Assembly (NCBI RefSeq): GCF_000729995.1
Contig: NZ_JNFG01000038.1
Span: forward strand, 1-64,000
DNA: 64,000 bases
DNA from: Caballeronia sordidicola
GTDB lineage: Bacteria > Pseudomonadota > Gammaproteobacteria > Burkholderiales > Burkholderiaceae
Reading direction: 5' to 3'
The position numbers were made by a program, and so were the translations under genes. The notes beneath the pieces were generated by a model. That model saw only the letters and a list, made by a program, of their open reading frames with translations, ran no database searches and was not told the origin of the DNA. Each line of letters begins with the position of its first letter. The stretch's first letter is position 1. This document shows positions 18,685 through 26,272 of this stretch, piece after piece.

Positions 18685-20070
18685 TCAGCAAGGCATGCTC
18701 GCGTTGCGGCGTGCGTAGCAGAACCACGTGATGGCGACGCACGTCACGTAGAAGGCGATAAAGACGTATAGCGCGGGAATAGCGGAGCCGGTCATGTCGA
18801 GCGCGGTGCCGAAGGTCTTAGGTATGAAGAAGCCGCCATACGCGCCGATAGCGGCGGAGAACCCAAGCACGGCCGCGGATTCCTTGCCGGCGTTATGCAG
18901 GGCCTGGCGTTGGGCCGAGGCATCGAGCCCCTTCGCGCGGCGCTGATGCTCGGTCATGAAGATCACCGGGATCATGCGGAAGGTCGAACCGTTGCCAATT
19001 CCGGTCAGCATGAAGAGCACGATGAAAGTCGCGAGGAAGCCGCCGAAGTTACCCGCGGACCCTGCGCCCGGCATGAACGAGATCACGCTGAACACAGCCG
19101 CGATCATGCCGAGGAAGGTCCAGAGCGTCACCCGCGCGCCGCCGAGGTGGTCGGAGATCCAGCCACCGACTGGACGCGCCAATGCGCCTGCAAGCGGGCC
19201 GAGAAACGCGTAGGTGGTGGGATTGATCGACGGGAATTGCGATTTGGTCAGTAGCGCAAAGCCCGCGGAGAAGCCGATGAACGAACCGAACGTGCCGATA
19301 TAAAGCCAGCACATCAGCCAGTTGTGCTTGCGCTTGAAGATCACGGCTTGCTCGGCGAACGAGGCCTTCGCGTCGGCGATGTCGTTCATGCCGAACCAGG
19401 CCGCCACCGATGCCGCGACAATAAACGGCACCCAGATGAAGCCCGCGTTCTGCAGCCATATGCCGCGTTCGGCCCCGTTGGCGACGAACGTCTGGCCTTC
19501 GCCCGCGAACGAAGCGAACGCGGCCGTGGCGATCACGAGGGGCGCCACGAATTGCACGAGCGACACACCCAGGTTGCCGATGCCGGCGTTCAATCCCGTG
19601 GCAAGTCCTTTCTGCGCTTTGGGAAAGAAGAAGCTGATATTTGCCATCGACGAACTGAAGTTCGCGCCGCCGAAACCGCACAGCAAGGCGAGCACGAGCA
19701 GCGTGCCATAGCCTGTCGATGGATCGCGCAATGCAAAGCCCATGCCGATGGCCGGAATCAGCAGCGTGGCTGTGGAGAACGCGGTAAAGCGCCGGCCGCC
19801 GAAGATCGGCACTAGAAACGAATAGAAGATCCGCAGCGTGGCGCCTGACAACGCGGGCAGGGCAGTCAGCCAGAACAACTGGTTCTTCGTAAAGTGGAAA
19901 CCGCCCTTGTCGAGGTTCACAACCACGACGCTCCACAACGACCACACCGCGAAGGCGAGCATCAGCGCCGGGATCGAGATCCACAGGTTGCGATTGGCAA
20001 TGGCCGAGCCGCGTGTTTTCCAGAAAGCCGGATCTTCCGGCTCCCAATTTTTGAGGAGATAGTCGGACAT
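18685..20070 (-). CDS. narK: Nitrate/nitrite transporter (NarK type, second copy)
   Basis: Major facilitator of 461 aa with about 12 membrane helices. It has the nitrate-porter signatures GFGGANFSSSMANISFFFP and NAGIGNLGVSLVQF, and the second-half motif PLAGALARPVGGWISDHLGG. The N-terminus SDYLLKNWEPEDPAFW is typical of the NarK2 branch, which is usually linked to nitrate/nitrite antiport. The start at 20070 removes 15 non-conserved residues from the longer frame. It sits between narK1 (16 bp) and narG (28 bp) in one transcription unit. Confidence 0.93.
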   Translation of the reverse strand: MSDYLLKNWEPEDPAFWKTRGSAIANRNLWISIPALMLAFAVWSLWSVVVVNLDKGGFHFTKNQLFWLTALPALSGATLRIFYSFLVPIFGGRRFTAFSTATLLIPAIGMGFALRDPSTGYGTLLVLALLCGFGGANFSSSMANISFFFPKAQKGLATGLNAGIGNLGVSLVQFVAPLVIATAAFASFAGEGQTFVANGAERGIWLQNAGFIWVPFIVAASVAAWFGMNDIADAKASFAEQAVIFKRKHNWLMCWLYIGTFGSFIGFSAGFALLTKSQFPSINPTTYAFLGPLAGALARPVGGWISDHLGGARVTLWTFLGMIAAVFSVISFMPGAGSAGNFGGFLATFIVLFMLTGIGNGSTFRMIPVIFMTEHQRRAKGLDASAQRQALHNAGKESAAVLGFSAAIGAYGGFFIPKTFGTALDMTGSAIPALYVFIAFYVTCVAITWFCYARRNASMPC

Positions 20071-20086
20071 GTTTTTATAGATTGGG

Positions 20087-21379
20087 TTAGACGGATGCAC
20101 GCGCCACGGCAGCATCGCCGTGCGAGCGGAAAGAGAAGGTCATCCAGATGAGGCTGACGGCAGTGGCGCCGAAAAGCAGCATGAAACAGGTGCTGCTGAC
20201 GCCCGTCAGGTCGGCGAGCAGCCCAAAAAGTATGGGTAAGGCGAAGCCGGCAAGACCGCCCGCGAGACCCACCACGCCGGATACCGCGCCAATGTTGCCG
20301 GTGTATTCATCGGAGACGAACTTGAAGACGGACGCCTTGCCGATCGCCATGGCAATGCCTACTGTGAACATCAGGACTGTGAACACGGTGGGCGAGAGGG
20401 CGATGTTGAAGCCCAGTGGACCGTAGCTCGACTGCACAATGAAACCGGTATCGGGATAGCTCAAAAAGAAGAAGCACGTAAGTACGGTCCACATCACGAC
20501 CCACGTCGTTTTCTTCGCGCCGAAGCGATCGGACAACCATCCGCCAACAGCACGAAGGACACCGCCCGGCAGCGAGAAGCAAGCAGCCAGCAACGCGGCT
20601 TGTTCAATATGGAATCCGTAATGATTGACGTAGTAATGCGGTAGCCACAACGCCAGGCCGACATAACCGCCAAACACCACGGAGTAATACTGCGAATAGC
20701 GCCATGCGCGACGGTCTTTCATCACGCTCAGTTGACTGGCGAAGCTCGGCGGGTTGGCAATGCGATGAGCAGGATTCGTTGCCGATGTCATCCAGAAGAG
20801 CAGGGCGGTCATCAGCATGGCGATGGCATAGACCTTCGGCACGATCGTCCACGTGCCGGCTGTCACGATCAACACGGGTGCGACGAATTTGGTCAACGCA
20901 GCACCAGAATTGCCGGCACCGAAGATACCCATTGCGAGGCCCTGGCGGCCTTTGGGGAACCAACGAGCCACATACGGGGTACCTACTGAAAAGCTGGCGC
21001 CGGCGAGGCCTACGAGCAGCCCCAACGCGATGAATTGCCAGAACTGCGTGGCGTAGGTGAGCATCCAGATTGGGATGACGGTGGCGAGCATCGTCAGGAA
21101 AAAGACGATGCGGCCGCCGAAGCGATCGGTGCAGATACCGAGCGGGACACGGGCAAGCGAGCCCGACAGAACCGGGGTAGCGGCGATCAGGCCGAATTCC
21201 GTATCGGAGAGACCCAGTTGAGTCTTCAGCGGAATGCCAAGAATCGCGAACATCATCCAGATCGCGAAGCAGATGGTGAAAGCGAAGGTGCTCGACCAGA
21301 GCACGCGCCAGGCGCGCGGGTCGGCGGTCGACGCGTCGTGGACGGCTTGGGTGGCTTGAGATTTGCGTACGGCAGTCAT
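20087..21379 (-). CDS. narK1: Nitrate transporter NarK1-type (first gene of the nar block)
   Basis: MFS transporter of 430 aa with 12 predicted helices. It carries the NarK1-family blocks FGLIAATPVLSGSLARVPLG, TDRFGGRIVFF, and NSGAALTKFVAP, resembling proton-nitrate symporters. It is clearly a different subfamily from the next gene, so the pair is the common NarK1-NarK2 arrangement of denitrifying and nitrate-respiring proteobacteria, where one copy is thought to import nitrate and the other to exchange it for nitrite. A candidate NarL dyad lies 124 bp upstream. Confidence 0.92.
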   Translation of the reverse strand: MTAVRKSQATQAVHDASTADPRAWRVLWSSTFAFTICFAIWMMFAILGIPLKTQLGLSDTEFGLIAATPVLSGSLARVPLGICTDRFGGRIVFFLTMLATVIPIWMLTYATQFWQFIALGLLVGLAGASFSVGTPYVARWFPKGRQGLAMGIFGAGNSGAALTKFVAPVLIVTAGTWTIVPKVYAIAMLMTALLFWMTSATNPAHRIANPPSFASQLSVMKDRRAWRYSQYYSVVFGGYVGLALWLPHYYVNHYGFHIEQAALLAACFSLPGGVLRAVGGWLSDRFGAKKTTWVVMWTVLTCFFFLSYPDTGFIVQSSYGPLGFNIALSPTVFTVLMFTVGIAMAIGKASVFKFVSDEYTGNIGAVSGVVGLAGGLAGFALPILFGLLADLTGVSSTCFMLLFGATAVSLIWMTFSFRSHGDAAVARASV

Positions 21380-21502
21380 AGTGCTTGCCTGTCGATTGAA
21401 TTTGCGTTTGGTGGGGAATCGACTGCAAGATTAGGGACTACGCGCGGTGCCGCCCATTAGCCGTTGGGAGGGCGCGACTCCATGTCGCTGCTCCGGCGGG
21501 AC

Positions 21503-21518
21503 TACTCCGAAAGGTGTA
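21503..21518 (-). promoter_or_regulatory. Candidate NarL 7-2-7 binding site
   Basis: TACTCCG-AA-AGGTGTA is two heptamers in inverted orientation separated by exactly 2 bp, the arrangement used by phosphorylated NarL. Each half differs from TACYYMT at one position. It lies between the divergent narK1 and nrdJ genes, about 90 bp before nrdJ. No FNR box (TTGAT-N4-ATCAA) could be seen in this region. Confidence 0.35.
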
Positions 21519-21539
21519 AAACTTGGGGCTGGCGCGCCG

Positions 21540-21558
21540 GGCGGGAAGCGTTCCCGCC
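21540..21558 (+). other. Perfect hairpin GGCGGGAA-GCG-TTCCCGCC in the narK1/nrdJ gap
   Basis: An 8-bp perfect stem with a 3-nt loop, 51 bp before the nrdJ ATG and on the opposite side of the NarL-like dyad from narK1. It has no T-run on either side, so it is not a typical terminator. It could be a leader structure of nrdJ mRNA. Confidence 0.4.
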
Positions 21559-21609
21559 ACTGCGATGCAATGCAGCAATCCGCTTGCTATGAGGATATGA
21601 GGACCAGAT

Positions 21610-24165
21610 ATGGCTGAAGACGACTTGAAGATCACCGTTCTACCGCAACAGTTTTCCATCGACGTGATGCTGGAAAAATATGCGAAGGGTGACGAAACGC
21701 GCATTGACGACATTTACCGGCGGGTCGCGCGCGGCGTGGCGCTCGCCGAGCCCGAGGCGCGGCGCAAGCAGGTCGAGACCGAATTCTTCGAGAATTTCCA
21801 GCGTGGTGCGCTGGGAGCAGGCCGCATCATGAGCGCGGCCGGCACGGGTATCCAGGCAACGCTGATCAACTGCTTCGTGCAGCCGGTGGGCGACGCCATC
21901 CAGGGCGTGGACGAGGACGGTTTGCCGGGCATCTACGTTGCCTTGCTGCAGGCAGCCGAAACCATGCGGCGCGGCGGCGGGGTGGGTTACAACTTTTCCG
22001 CGATTCGTCCGAAGGGTGCACGCGTGCATTCCACGGGATCGTCGGCGTCGGGGCCGTGCAGTTACATGGATGTGTTCGACGCGTCATGCAGGACCGTTGA
22101 AAGCGCCGGCTCACGGCGCGGCGCGCAGATGGGCATTCTCGATTGCTCACATCCTGACCTGCTTGAATTTATCGCGGCAAAGCATGTGAAGGGTCGTTGG
22201 AATAACTTCAATGTATCGGTCGCGGTGACGGACGAGTTCATGCAAGCCGTTGCCGACGATACCCCGTGGCAACTCGTGCATCGTGCCGATCCGTCGCCTT
22301 CGTTCAAGGCGTCGGCTGATGCACGGCAGCGTGACGATGGGTTGTGGGTCTATCGCGAAGTGCGGGCGCGGGAAGTGTGGGACACCATCATGCGCTCGAC
22401 CTATGACGTCGCGGAGCCGGGGGTGGTGTTCGTATCGCGCATGAACGACGACAACAACCTGCGTGCGGTGGAGACCATTCGCGCAACCAATCCCTGTGGT
22501 GAGCAGCCGTTGCCTGCCTATGGGTGCTGCAACCTGGGACCGTTGAACCTGACGCGTTTCGTGCGTGAACCGTTCGCGCAGCGTCATGGAGGAACGCCGG
22601 TATTCGACTGGGATGGCTTGGCGAAAAGCACCCGCACGCAGGTTCGTTTTCTCGACGATGTGCTCGACGTAACGCTCTGGCCGCTACCCGAGCAAGACCA
22701 GGAAGCGAAGGCGAAGCGGCGCATAGGCGTGGGTTTTACCGGGCTCGGCGACGCGCTTGTCATGCTCGGCGTGCGCTACAACTCGCAGGAAGGTCGCGAC
22801 TTTGCGACACGCGTGGCGCGAACCATGCGCGACGAGGCGTATCGCGCGTCGGTGGAACTGGCTCGCGAGCGCGGGGCGTTTCCGCTCTTCGACGCAGAAA
22901 AGTACCTCGAAACAGGCACTTTCGCGTCGCGACTGCCCGATGACATCAAGGCGGAGATACATCGCGACGGCATCCGCAACAGCCACCTGCTTTCCATTGC
23001 GCCGACCGGCACGGTGAGTCTCGCGTTCGCTGACAACGCGTCGAACGGCATTGAGCCGGCGTTCTCGTGGACTTATCAGCGGACCAAGCGCATGGCCGAT
23101 GGCAGCCGGCAATCGTTCGCGGTGGAAGACCATGCGTACCGCTTGTATCGCGAACTGGGCGGTGACGTGAAGGCGTTGCCGGCCTATTTCGTGAGCGCGC
23201 TCGATATGTCCGCGAACGATCATCTGGAAATGATGGCGGCGGTGCAGCCTTTCGTCGATACATCCATCTCGAAGACGGTCAACGTACCGGCCGATTATCC
23301 GTTCGATGCGTTCAAGGACCTTTACTTCGACGCCTGGCATCGTGGCCTGAAGGGACTCGCCACCTACCGTCCCAACGACACGCTGGGCGCGGTGCTATCA
23401 GTGACGCCCGAGACACCCACTGTCATTGCATCCGATCCCTCGGATGCGGCGGACGCAGAGGTTCAACTGGACCCGTTGCGCATTGCCATTGATCATCGTC
23501 CGCGCGGCGAGTTGCCGGCGATCATCGAGAAGGTGGAGTACCTCACGCAAGCCGGCAAGAAGTCGCTTTATGTAGCGGTGTCGTTCATGGAGATTACGGG
23601 GCGGCTGGGCGGCGAGGATGTCACTATCGAGCGTCCCATCGAGTTCTTCATTCCAACCGGGCAGCGCGACGAATCGCAGCAGTGGATTACGGCGACCATG
23701 CGGTCGTTGTCATTGGCGGCGCGGGGTGGTTTTGTCGCGCGCAATCTGCAGGATATGCGCAAGGTGTCGTGGGATCGAGGGCAGGTGCGGCTGGGTGACG
23801 TCGAGCGTCCCGGTGGCCATAAGGCGCCCCGTTGGCACGACTCGGAGGTCGCGGCGCTTGCGTATGCGATCCAGCAGATCCTGTATCGGCGAGGGTTCCT
23901 CGATATCGAGGGTGGTCAGGTGCCTTCTCGGCTGCTTGCGCAGCGTCGGCATGAAACTGCGCAGGCGGGGCTTGCATCGGCGTCATTCGATTCCGGCGAT
24001 GACGACATCACGCCTGTTGTCGAGGACAACGCGGATGCTGCCAACCCGCATGCGCTACTGCCCATTCCGGGCCGCAAATGCCCGACATGCGGTGCCAACG
24101 CCATGATCCGCAAGGACGGTTGCGACTTCTGCACAGCGTGTGGCGAAGTGGGCGCGTGCGGGTGA
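21610..24165 (+). CDS. nrdJ: Adenosylcobalamin-dependent (class II) ribonucleoside-diphosphate reductase
   Basis: Reduces ribonucleotides to deoxyribonucleotides with a cobalamin-generated thiyl radical and needs no oxygen. The 851-aa protein has the N-terminal redox cysteine in TLINCFVQPVGD, the active-site segment NPCGEQPLPAYGCCNLGP, and the SIAPTGTVSLAFADNASNGI glycyl/barrel region. A C-terminal four-cysteine zinc ribbon follows (KCPTCGANAMIRKDGCDFC, then CGEVGACG), typical of the long NrdJ form. The start is preceded by AGGACC. It sits next to the nitrate-respiration block and 13 kb from the cobalamin locus. No cobalamin riboswitch is evident in front of it. Confidence 0.95.
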   Translation: MAEDDLKITVLPQQFSIDVMLEKYAKGDETRIDDIYRRVARGVALAEPEARRKQVETEFFENFQRGALGAGRIMSAAGTGIQATLINCFVQPVGDAIQGVDEDGLPGIYVALLQAAETMRRGGGVGYNFSAIRPKGARVHSTGSSASGPCSYMDVFDASCRTVESAGSRRGAQMGILDCSHPDLLEFIAAKHVKGRWNNFNVSVAVTDEFMQAVADDTPWQLVHRADPSPSFKASADARQRDDGLWVYREVRAREVWDTIMRSTYDVAEPGVVFVSRMNDDNNLRAVETIRATNPCGEQPLPAYGCCNLGPLNLTRFVREPFAQRHGGTPVFDWDGLAKSTRTQVRFLDDVLDVTLWPLPEQDQEAKAKRRIGVGFTGLGDALVMLGVRYNSQEGRDFATRVARTMRDEAYRASVELARERGAFPLFDAEKYLETGTFASRLPDDIKAEIHRDGIRNSHLLSIAPTGTVSLAFADNASNGIEPAFSWTYQRTKRMADGSRQSFAVEDHAYRLYRELGGDVKALPAYFVSALDMSANDHLEMMAAVQPFVDTSISKTVNVPADYPFDAFKDLYFDAWHRGLKGLATYRPNDTLGAVLSVTPETPTVIASDPSDAADAEVQLDPLRIAIDHRPRGELPAIIEKVEYLTQAGKKSLYVAVSFMEITGRLGGEDVTIERPIEFFIPTGQRDESQQWITATMRSLSLAARGGFVARNLQDMRKVSWDRGQVRLGDVERPGGHKAPRWHDSEVAALAYAIQQILYRRGFLDIEGGQVPSRLLAQRRHETAQAGLASASFDSGDDDITPVVEDNADAANPHALLPIPGRKCPTCGANAMIRKDGCDFCTACGEVGACG

Positions 24166-24171
24166 AACATA

Positions 24172-24205
24172 AGCGCCTGATCACTTTCACCACCGATCAG
24201 GCGCT
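24172..24205 (+). terminator. Stem-loop after nrdJ
   Basis: AGCGCCTGATC (24172-24182) pairs perfectly with GATCAGGCGCT (24195-24205) around a 12-nt loop, starting 6 bp after the nrdJ stop. The 11-bp stem is terminator-like but lacks a T-run on both strands, so it may act as an mRNA 3' stabiliser or a weak bidirectional terminator between nrdJ and the minus-strand small gene. Confidence 0.55.
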
Positions 24206-24265
24206 CAGCCCGATACCGCACGCTCACATTGTTTACGACTCGGCGCCAACAACGCGCTCAGTCGT

Positions 24266-24403
24266 TCAACCTGCCGCAGAATCCATCCGCTCCGGTGCCT
24301 GACGCTCGCGCGTTACTTGCGGCCGGTACGGTTGCCATTGCGCTGCTTCCGGAAGCCAGTCGTCGAGCGCGGAGAACTCTTCAAGGGATACTGATTCATT
24401 CAT
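24266..24403 (-). CDS. Small hypothetical protein, 45 aa
   Basis: A short frame on the minus strand begins at the ATG at 24403, with a consensus ribosome-binding site AAGGAGT 6 nt upstream. It encodes an acidic N-terminus (NESVSLEEFSALDDWLPEA) and a basic, Arg/Gln-rich C-terminus, 45 aa in total. No signal peptide or membrane segment is seen and I do not recognise a family. It starts 15 bp after the DUF4148 gene and is probably cotranscribed with it. The good ribosome-binding site and amphipathic composition make it more likely real than chance. Confidence 0.5.
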   Translation of the reverse strand: MNESVSLEEFSALDDWLPEAAQWQPYRPQVTRERQAPERMDSAAG

Positions 24404-24418
24404 GATGGACTCCTTGAT

Positions 24419-24772
24419 TTACTGAACGTGAGCGTTGCCACTTTGCGTGGCTGATCCGTTCGCGAACTCCACGATCGAACGATTACGTTGTTCAGCCGCC
24501 GCTGCGTCGCGTGCACGTTGTTCGTGCTGCTCGGCAATCGCAATTCCGGCCATACTGCGTTCAGGGTAGGTGTTGCGGTTCAGCGCCGGCAGCGTGCCGT
24601 TTGCATACGAGGCAGCCAGCTCCGCGCGGACTTGCTCGCGTGTCATGGTGCTTTGGCTGGTTACGGCCGTTTGATATGTGCCTGCATGCCCAATCCCGCC
24701 GTCAGCGAATGCAGTCGTGGAGACTATGGCTGAGATAGCGGAAAGCGAGAGTGTTGCGATAGCGGTTTTCAT
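24419..24772 (-). CDS. DUF4148 domain-containing exported protein
   Basis: Small secreted protein of 117 aa typical of Burkholderiales. Residues 1-23 form a signal peptide ending near TAFADGG. The DUF4148 core is recognisable as SQSTMTREQVRAELAASYANG (residues about 40-60, split here by the Thr-Met-Thr turn), followed by LPALNRNTYPERS. The C-terminal third is rich in Ala, Gln and Arg. Function is unknown; homologues are often numerous and stress- or surface-related. The downstream 45-aa gene lies 15 bp away. Confidence 0.85.
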   Translation of the reverse strand: MKTAIATLSLSAISAIVSTTAFADGGIGHAGTYQTAVTSQSTMTREQVRAELAASYANGTLPALNRNTYPERSMAGIAIAEQHEQRARDAAAAEQRNRSIVEFANGSATQSGNAHVQ

Positions 24773-24999
24773 GCGTGCTGCTCCTGTCGTTTCATTCGAT
24801 AAGCATCGAACAGAGTCGATGCAATCGGACTGATAGCGGGGCAGCGGGCGTCGGGCTAATTAATCAGTCTAAGCAATGAAAGACAATGACATCGACTAAT
24901 CGACGAGCCGCGCTGCGACAGGACGAAATGTAGTCAAGCGAGCGCCGTGGATAAATGACCGTTAAGCGAAAAGATTAATCGCGCTGCGCGAATAATCGA

Positions 25000-25024
25000 A
25001 AAAGCCCTTATGGAAAGGGCTTTT
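25000..25024. terminator. Rho-independent terminator, bidirectional
   Basis: AAAAGCCCTT and AAGGGCTTTT form a perfect 10-bp stem around a 5-nt loop. The A/T arms provide a T-run on both strands. No plus-strand gene ends just upstream, so it may end readthrough or an unrecognised plus-strand transcript. Confidence 0.75.
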
Positions 25025-25055
25025 GCGACGAAACCAGTATTGGCAGAAGGGACTA

Positions 25056-25089
25056 AAGCCCTTACCCGCAAGAGGGCCGAATAGGGCTT
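25056..25089. repeat. Inverted repeat AAGCCCT...AGGGCTT
   Basis: A 7-bp perfect stem (25056-25062 with 25083-25089) around a 20-nt loop. Its arms share sequence with the terminator at 25000-25024, so alternative pairing between the two structures is possible. Confidence 0.4.
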
Positions 25090-25103
25090 GAATGCTGAAG
25101 AAA

Positions 25104-25125
25104 GAGACCTGATTGAACAGGCCTC
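25104..25125 (-). terminator. Terminator of the LysR-regulator gene
   Basis: On the minus strand GAGGCCTG pairs with CAGGTCTC (one G-T pair) around a 6-nt loop and is followed by TTTCTTC. It begins 8 bp after the stop of the LysR gene, so it is a good intrinsic terminator for that gene. Confidence 0.7.
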
Positions 25126-25133
25126 AAGCAAAA

Positions 25134-26144
25134 CTAAACGACTACCTCAGCGGTGCCGGCAACATCCGGCGTCCCATGTTTGACAATCGATTTCGCGGGC
25201 GTAGCCGTCGGCAGGCAGCGCTGCTCGGCGTCTTCCTGGCCCGAAAGCAGAGGACACCGTTCGAATAACTCGGCGGCCCAATCGACAAACACCCGCACCT
25301 TGGGCGACAAATGCCGGTTGTGCGGATACACCACGGAAATGGGCATGGGCAACGGTTTCCACTGCGGCAGCACCTCCACCAGTTCGCCGGAGCGCAAATG
25401 CGGAAGAGCCATGAAGCGCGGTATCTGGACGATTCCGACCCCTTTGACGCCGCACGCGATATAAGCCTCGGCGTCATTCACGGCAATCTTCCCGCGCATC
25501 TTCACGTCGACGGACTTCCCATCGACAACAAAATCCATGTCCATCACGCGACCGGTGCGGCTGGAGAAATAATTCACGGCCGTGTGCTGCTGCAAATCTT
25601 CGATCGTATGCGGCACGCCATGAAGCTCGAGATAATCCGGACTTGCAGCGGTCAGGCCCTGAAACACGCCGATCCGCCGCGCGACAAGACTCGAATCCTG
25701 CAGCGTTCCCACGCGAATGACACAATCCACACCTTCCTGGATCAGGTCGACCGGTTTGTCGCCGAAACCGATCATCAACTCGATTTCCGGATAACGCGTG
25801 TGGAATTCGCAAAGCTGGGGCATGACGATCATGCGTCCGATCGACCCCGGCATATCGATCCGCAATTTACCGCGCGGACCCTTGCCGGTATTGGCGAACG
25901 AACTCTCGGTTTCCTCGATGTCCGCGAGAATTCGCACGCAGCGCTCGTAATACGCCGCGCCGTCCGGCGTGAGGTTCAGGCGTCGTGTCGTGCGTTGCAG
26001 GAGACGCACGTTCAGGAACGCTTCGAGGTTCTGAATAATCGTTGTCACCGAGGCGCGCGGCATGTCCATGGTGTCTGCTGCGCGTGAAAAACTATTGGTG
26101 TCGACGACTCTTGTAAACACCTGCATAGCTTGTAGCCGGTCCAT
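25134..26144 (-). CDS. bpeT: LysR-family regulator of the RND efflux operon (CeoR/BpeT type)
   Basis: LysR-type regulator of 336 aa. The winged helix-turn-helix occupies about residues 3-60 (MQVFTRVVDTNSFSRAADTM, then ASVTTIIQNLEAFLNVRLLQ). The periplasmic-binding-like effector domain covers about 88-295. The start at 26144 (GAGAGA upstream) is the family start; ten extra in-frame codons precede it. It is divergent from llpE and the RND genes, the arrangement of ceoR-llpE-ceoABopcM in B. cenocepacia and bpeT-llpE-bpeEF-oprC in B. pseudomallei. It probably activates the pump in response to an aromatic or drug-like inducer; salicylate is the known signal for CeoR. A matching dyad lies between the genes. 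Confidence 0.85.
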   Translation of the reverse strand: MDRLQAMQVFTRVVDTNSFSRAADTMDMPRASVTTIIQNLEAFLNVRLLQRTTRRLNLTPDGAAYYERCVRILADIEETESSFANTGKGPRGKLRIDMPGSIGRMIVMPQLCEFHTRYPEIELMIGFGDKPVDLIQEGVDCVIRVGTLQDSSLVARRIGVFQGLTAASPDYLELHGVPHTIEDLQQHTAVNYFSSRTGRVMDMDFVVDGKSVDVKMRGKIAVNDAEAYIACGVKGVGIVQIPRFMALPHLRSGELVEVLPQWKPLPMPISVVYPHNRHLSPKVRVFVDWAAELFERCPLLSGQEDAEQRCLPTATPAKSIVKHGTPDVAGTAEVVV

Positions 26145-26167
26145 TTTTCTCTCGCCGTCAATGCTTT

Positions 26168-26192
26168 GCGGCATCTGGAATAAGGATGCCGC
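26168..26192. promoter_or_regulatory. Candidate LysR-type operator (T-N11-A dyad)
   Basis: GCGGCATC (26168-26175) and GATGCCGC (26185-26192) are perfect inverted repeats separated by 9 bp. The centre is ATC-N9-GAT, which contains an exact T-N11-A box, the hallmark of LysR-type sites. It sits 24 bp upstream of the regulator start and 81 bp upstream of llpE, where an autoregulatory and activating site would be expected. Confidence 0.6.
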
Positions 26193-26272
26193 TCAGACAG
26201 GAATGGGCAGTTTCAATCGCGATTGTTCAGTGCGACCGAATTGTGTTGCCGGATTATAGGCATTTATTTCAA

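Larger units (their letters stand above)
24773..25133. other. Gene-free region with several stem-loops
   Basis: 361 bp without a convincing gene; a 65-aa minus-strand frame here is Ala/Leu-rich and overlies the hairpins. The first 190 bp should hold the promoter of the DUF4148 gene. The rest carries three hairpins, listed separately, and an imperfect GATTA...TAATC dyad at 24973-24997. The motif AAAGCCCTT occurs twice (25001-25009 and 25055-25063), each time as the left arm of a hairpin. An unannotated small RNA on the plus strand ending at 25024 is possible. Confidence 0.5.

Noticed and set aside
21510..21575. B12-box-like CCCGCCACTGCGATG and GGTGTAAAA before nrdJ, suggesting a fifth cobalamin riboswitch
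   Set aside because: The CCCGCC comes from a perfect 8-bp hairpin with its own left arm, the 5' GGGAA element and closing GGATAC/GACCTGCC are missing, and the region is too short.
24934..25131. Minus-strand frame of 65 codons upstream of the DUF4148 gene
   Set aside because: It overlies terminator hairpins and has a low-complexity Ala/Leu/Arg product without a ribosome-binding site.
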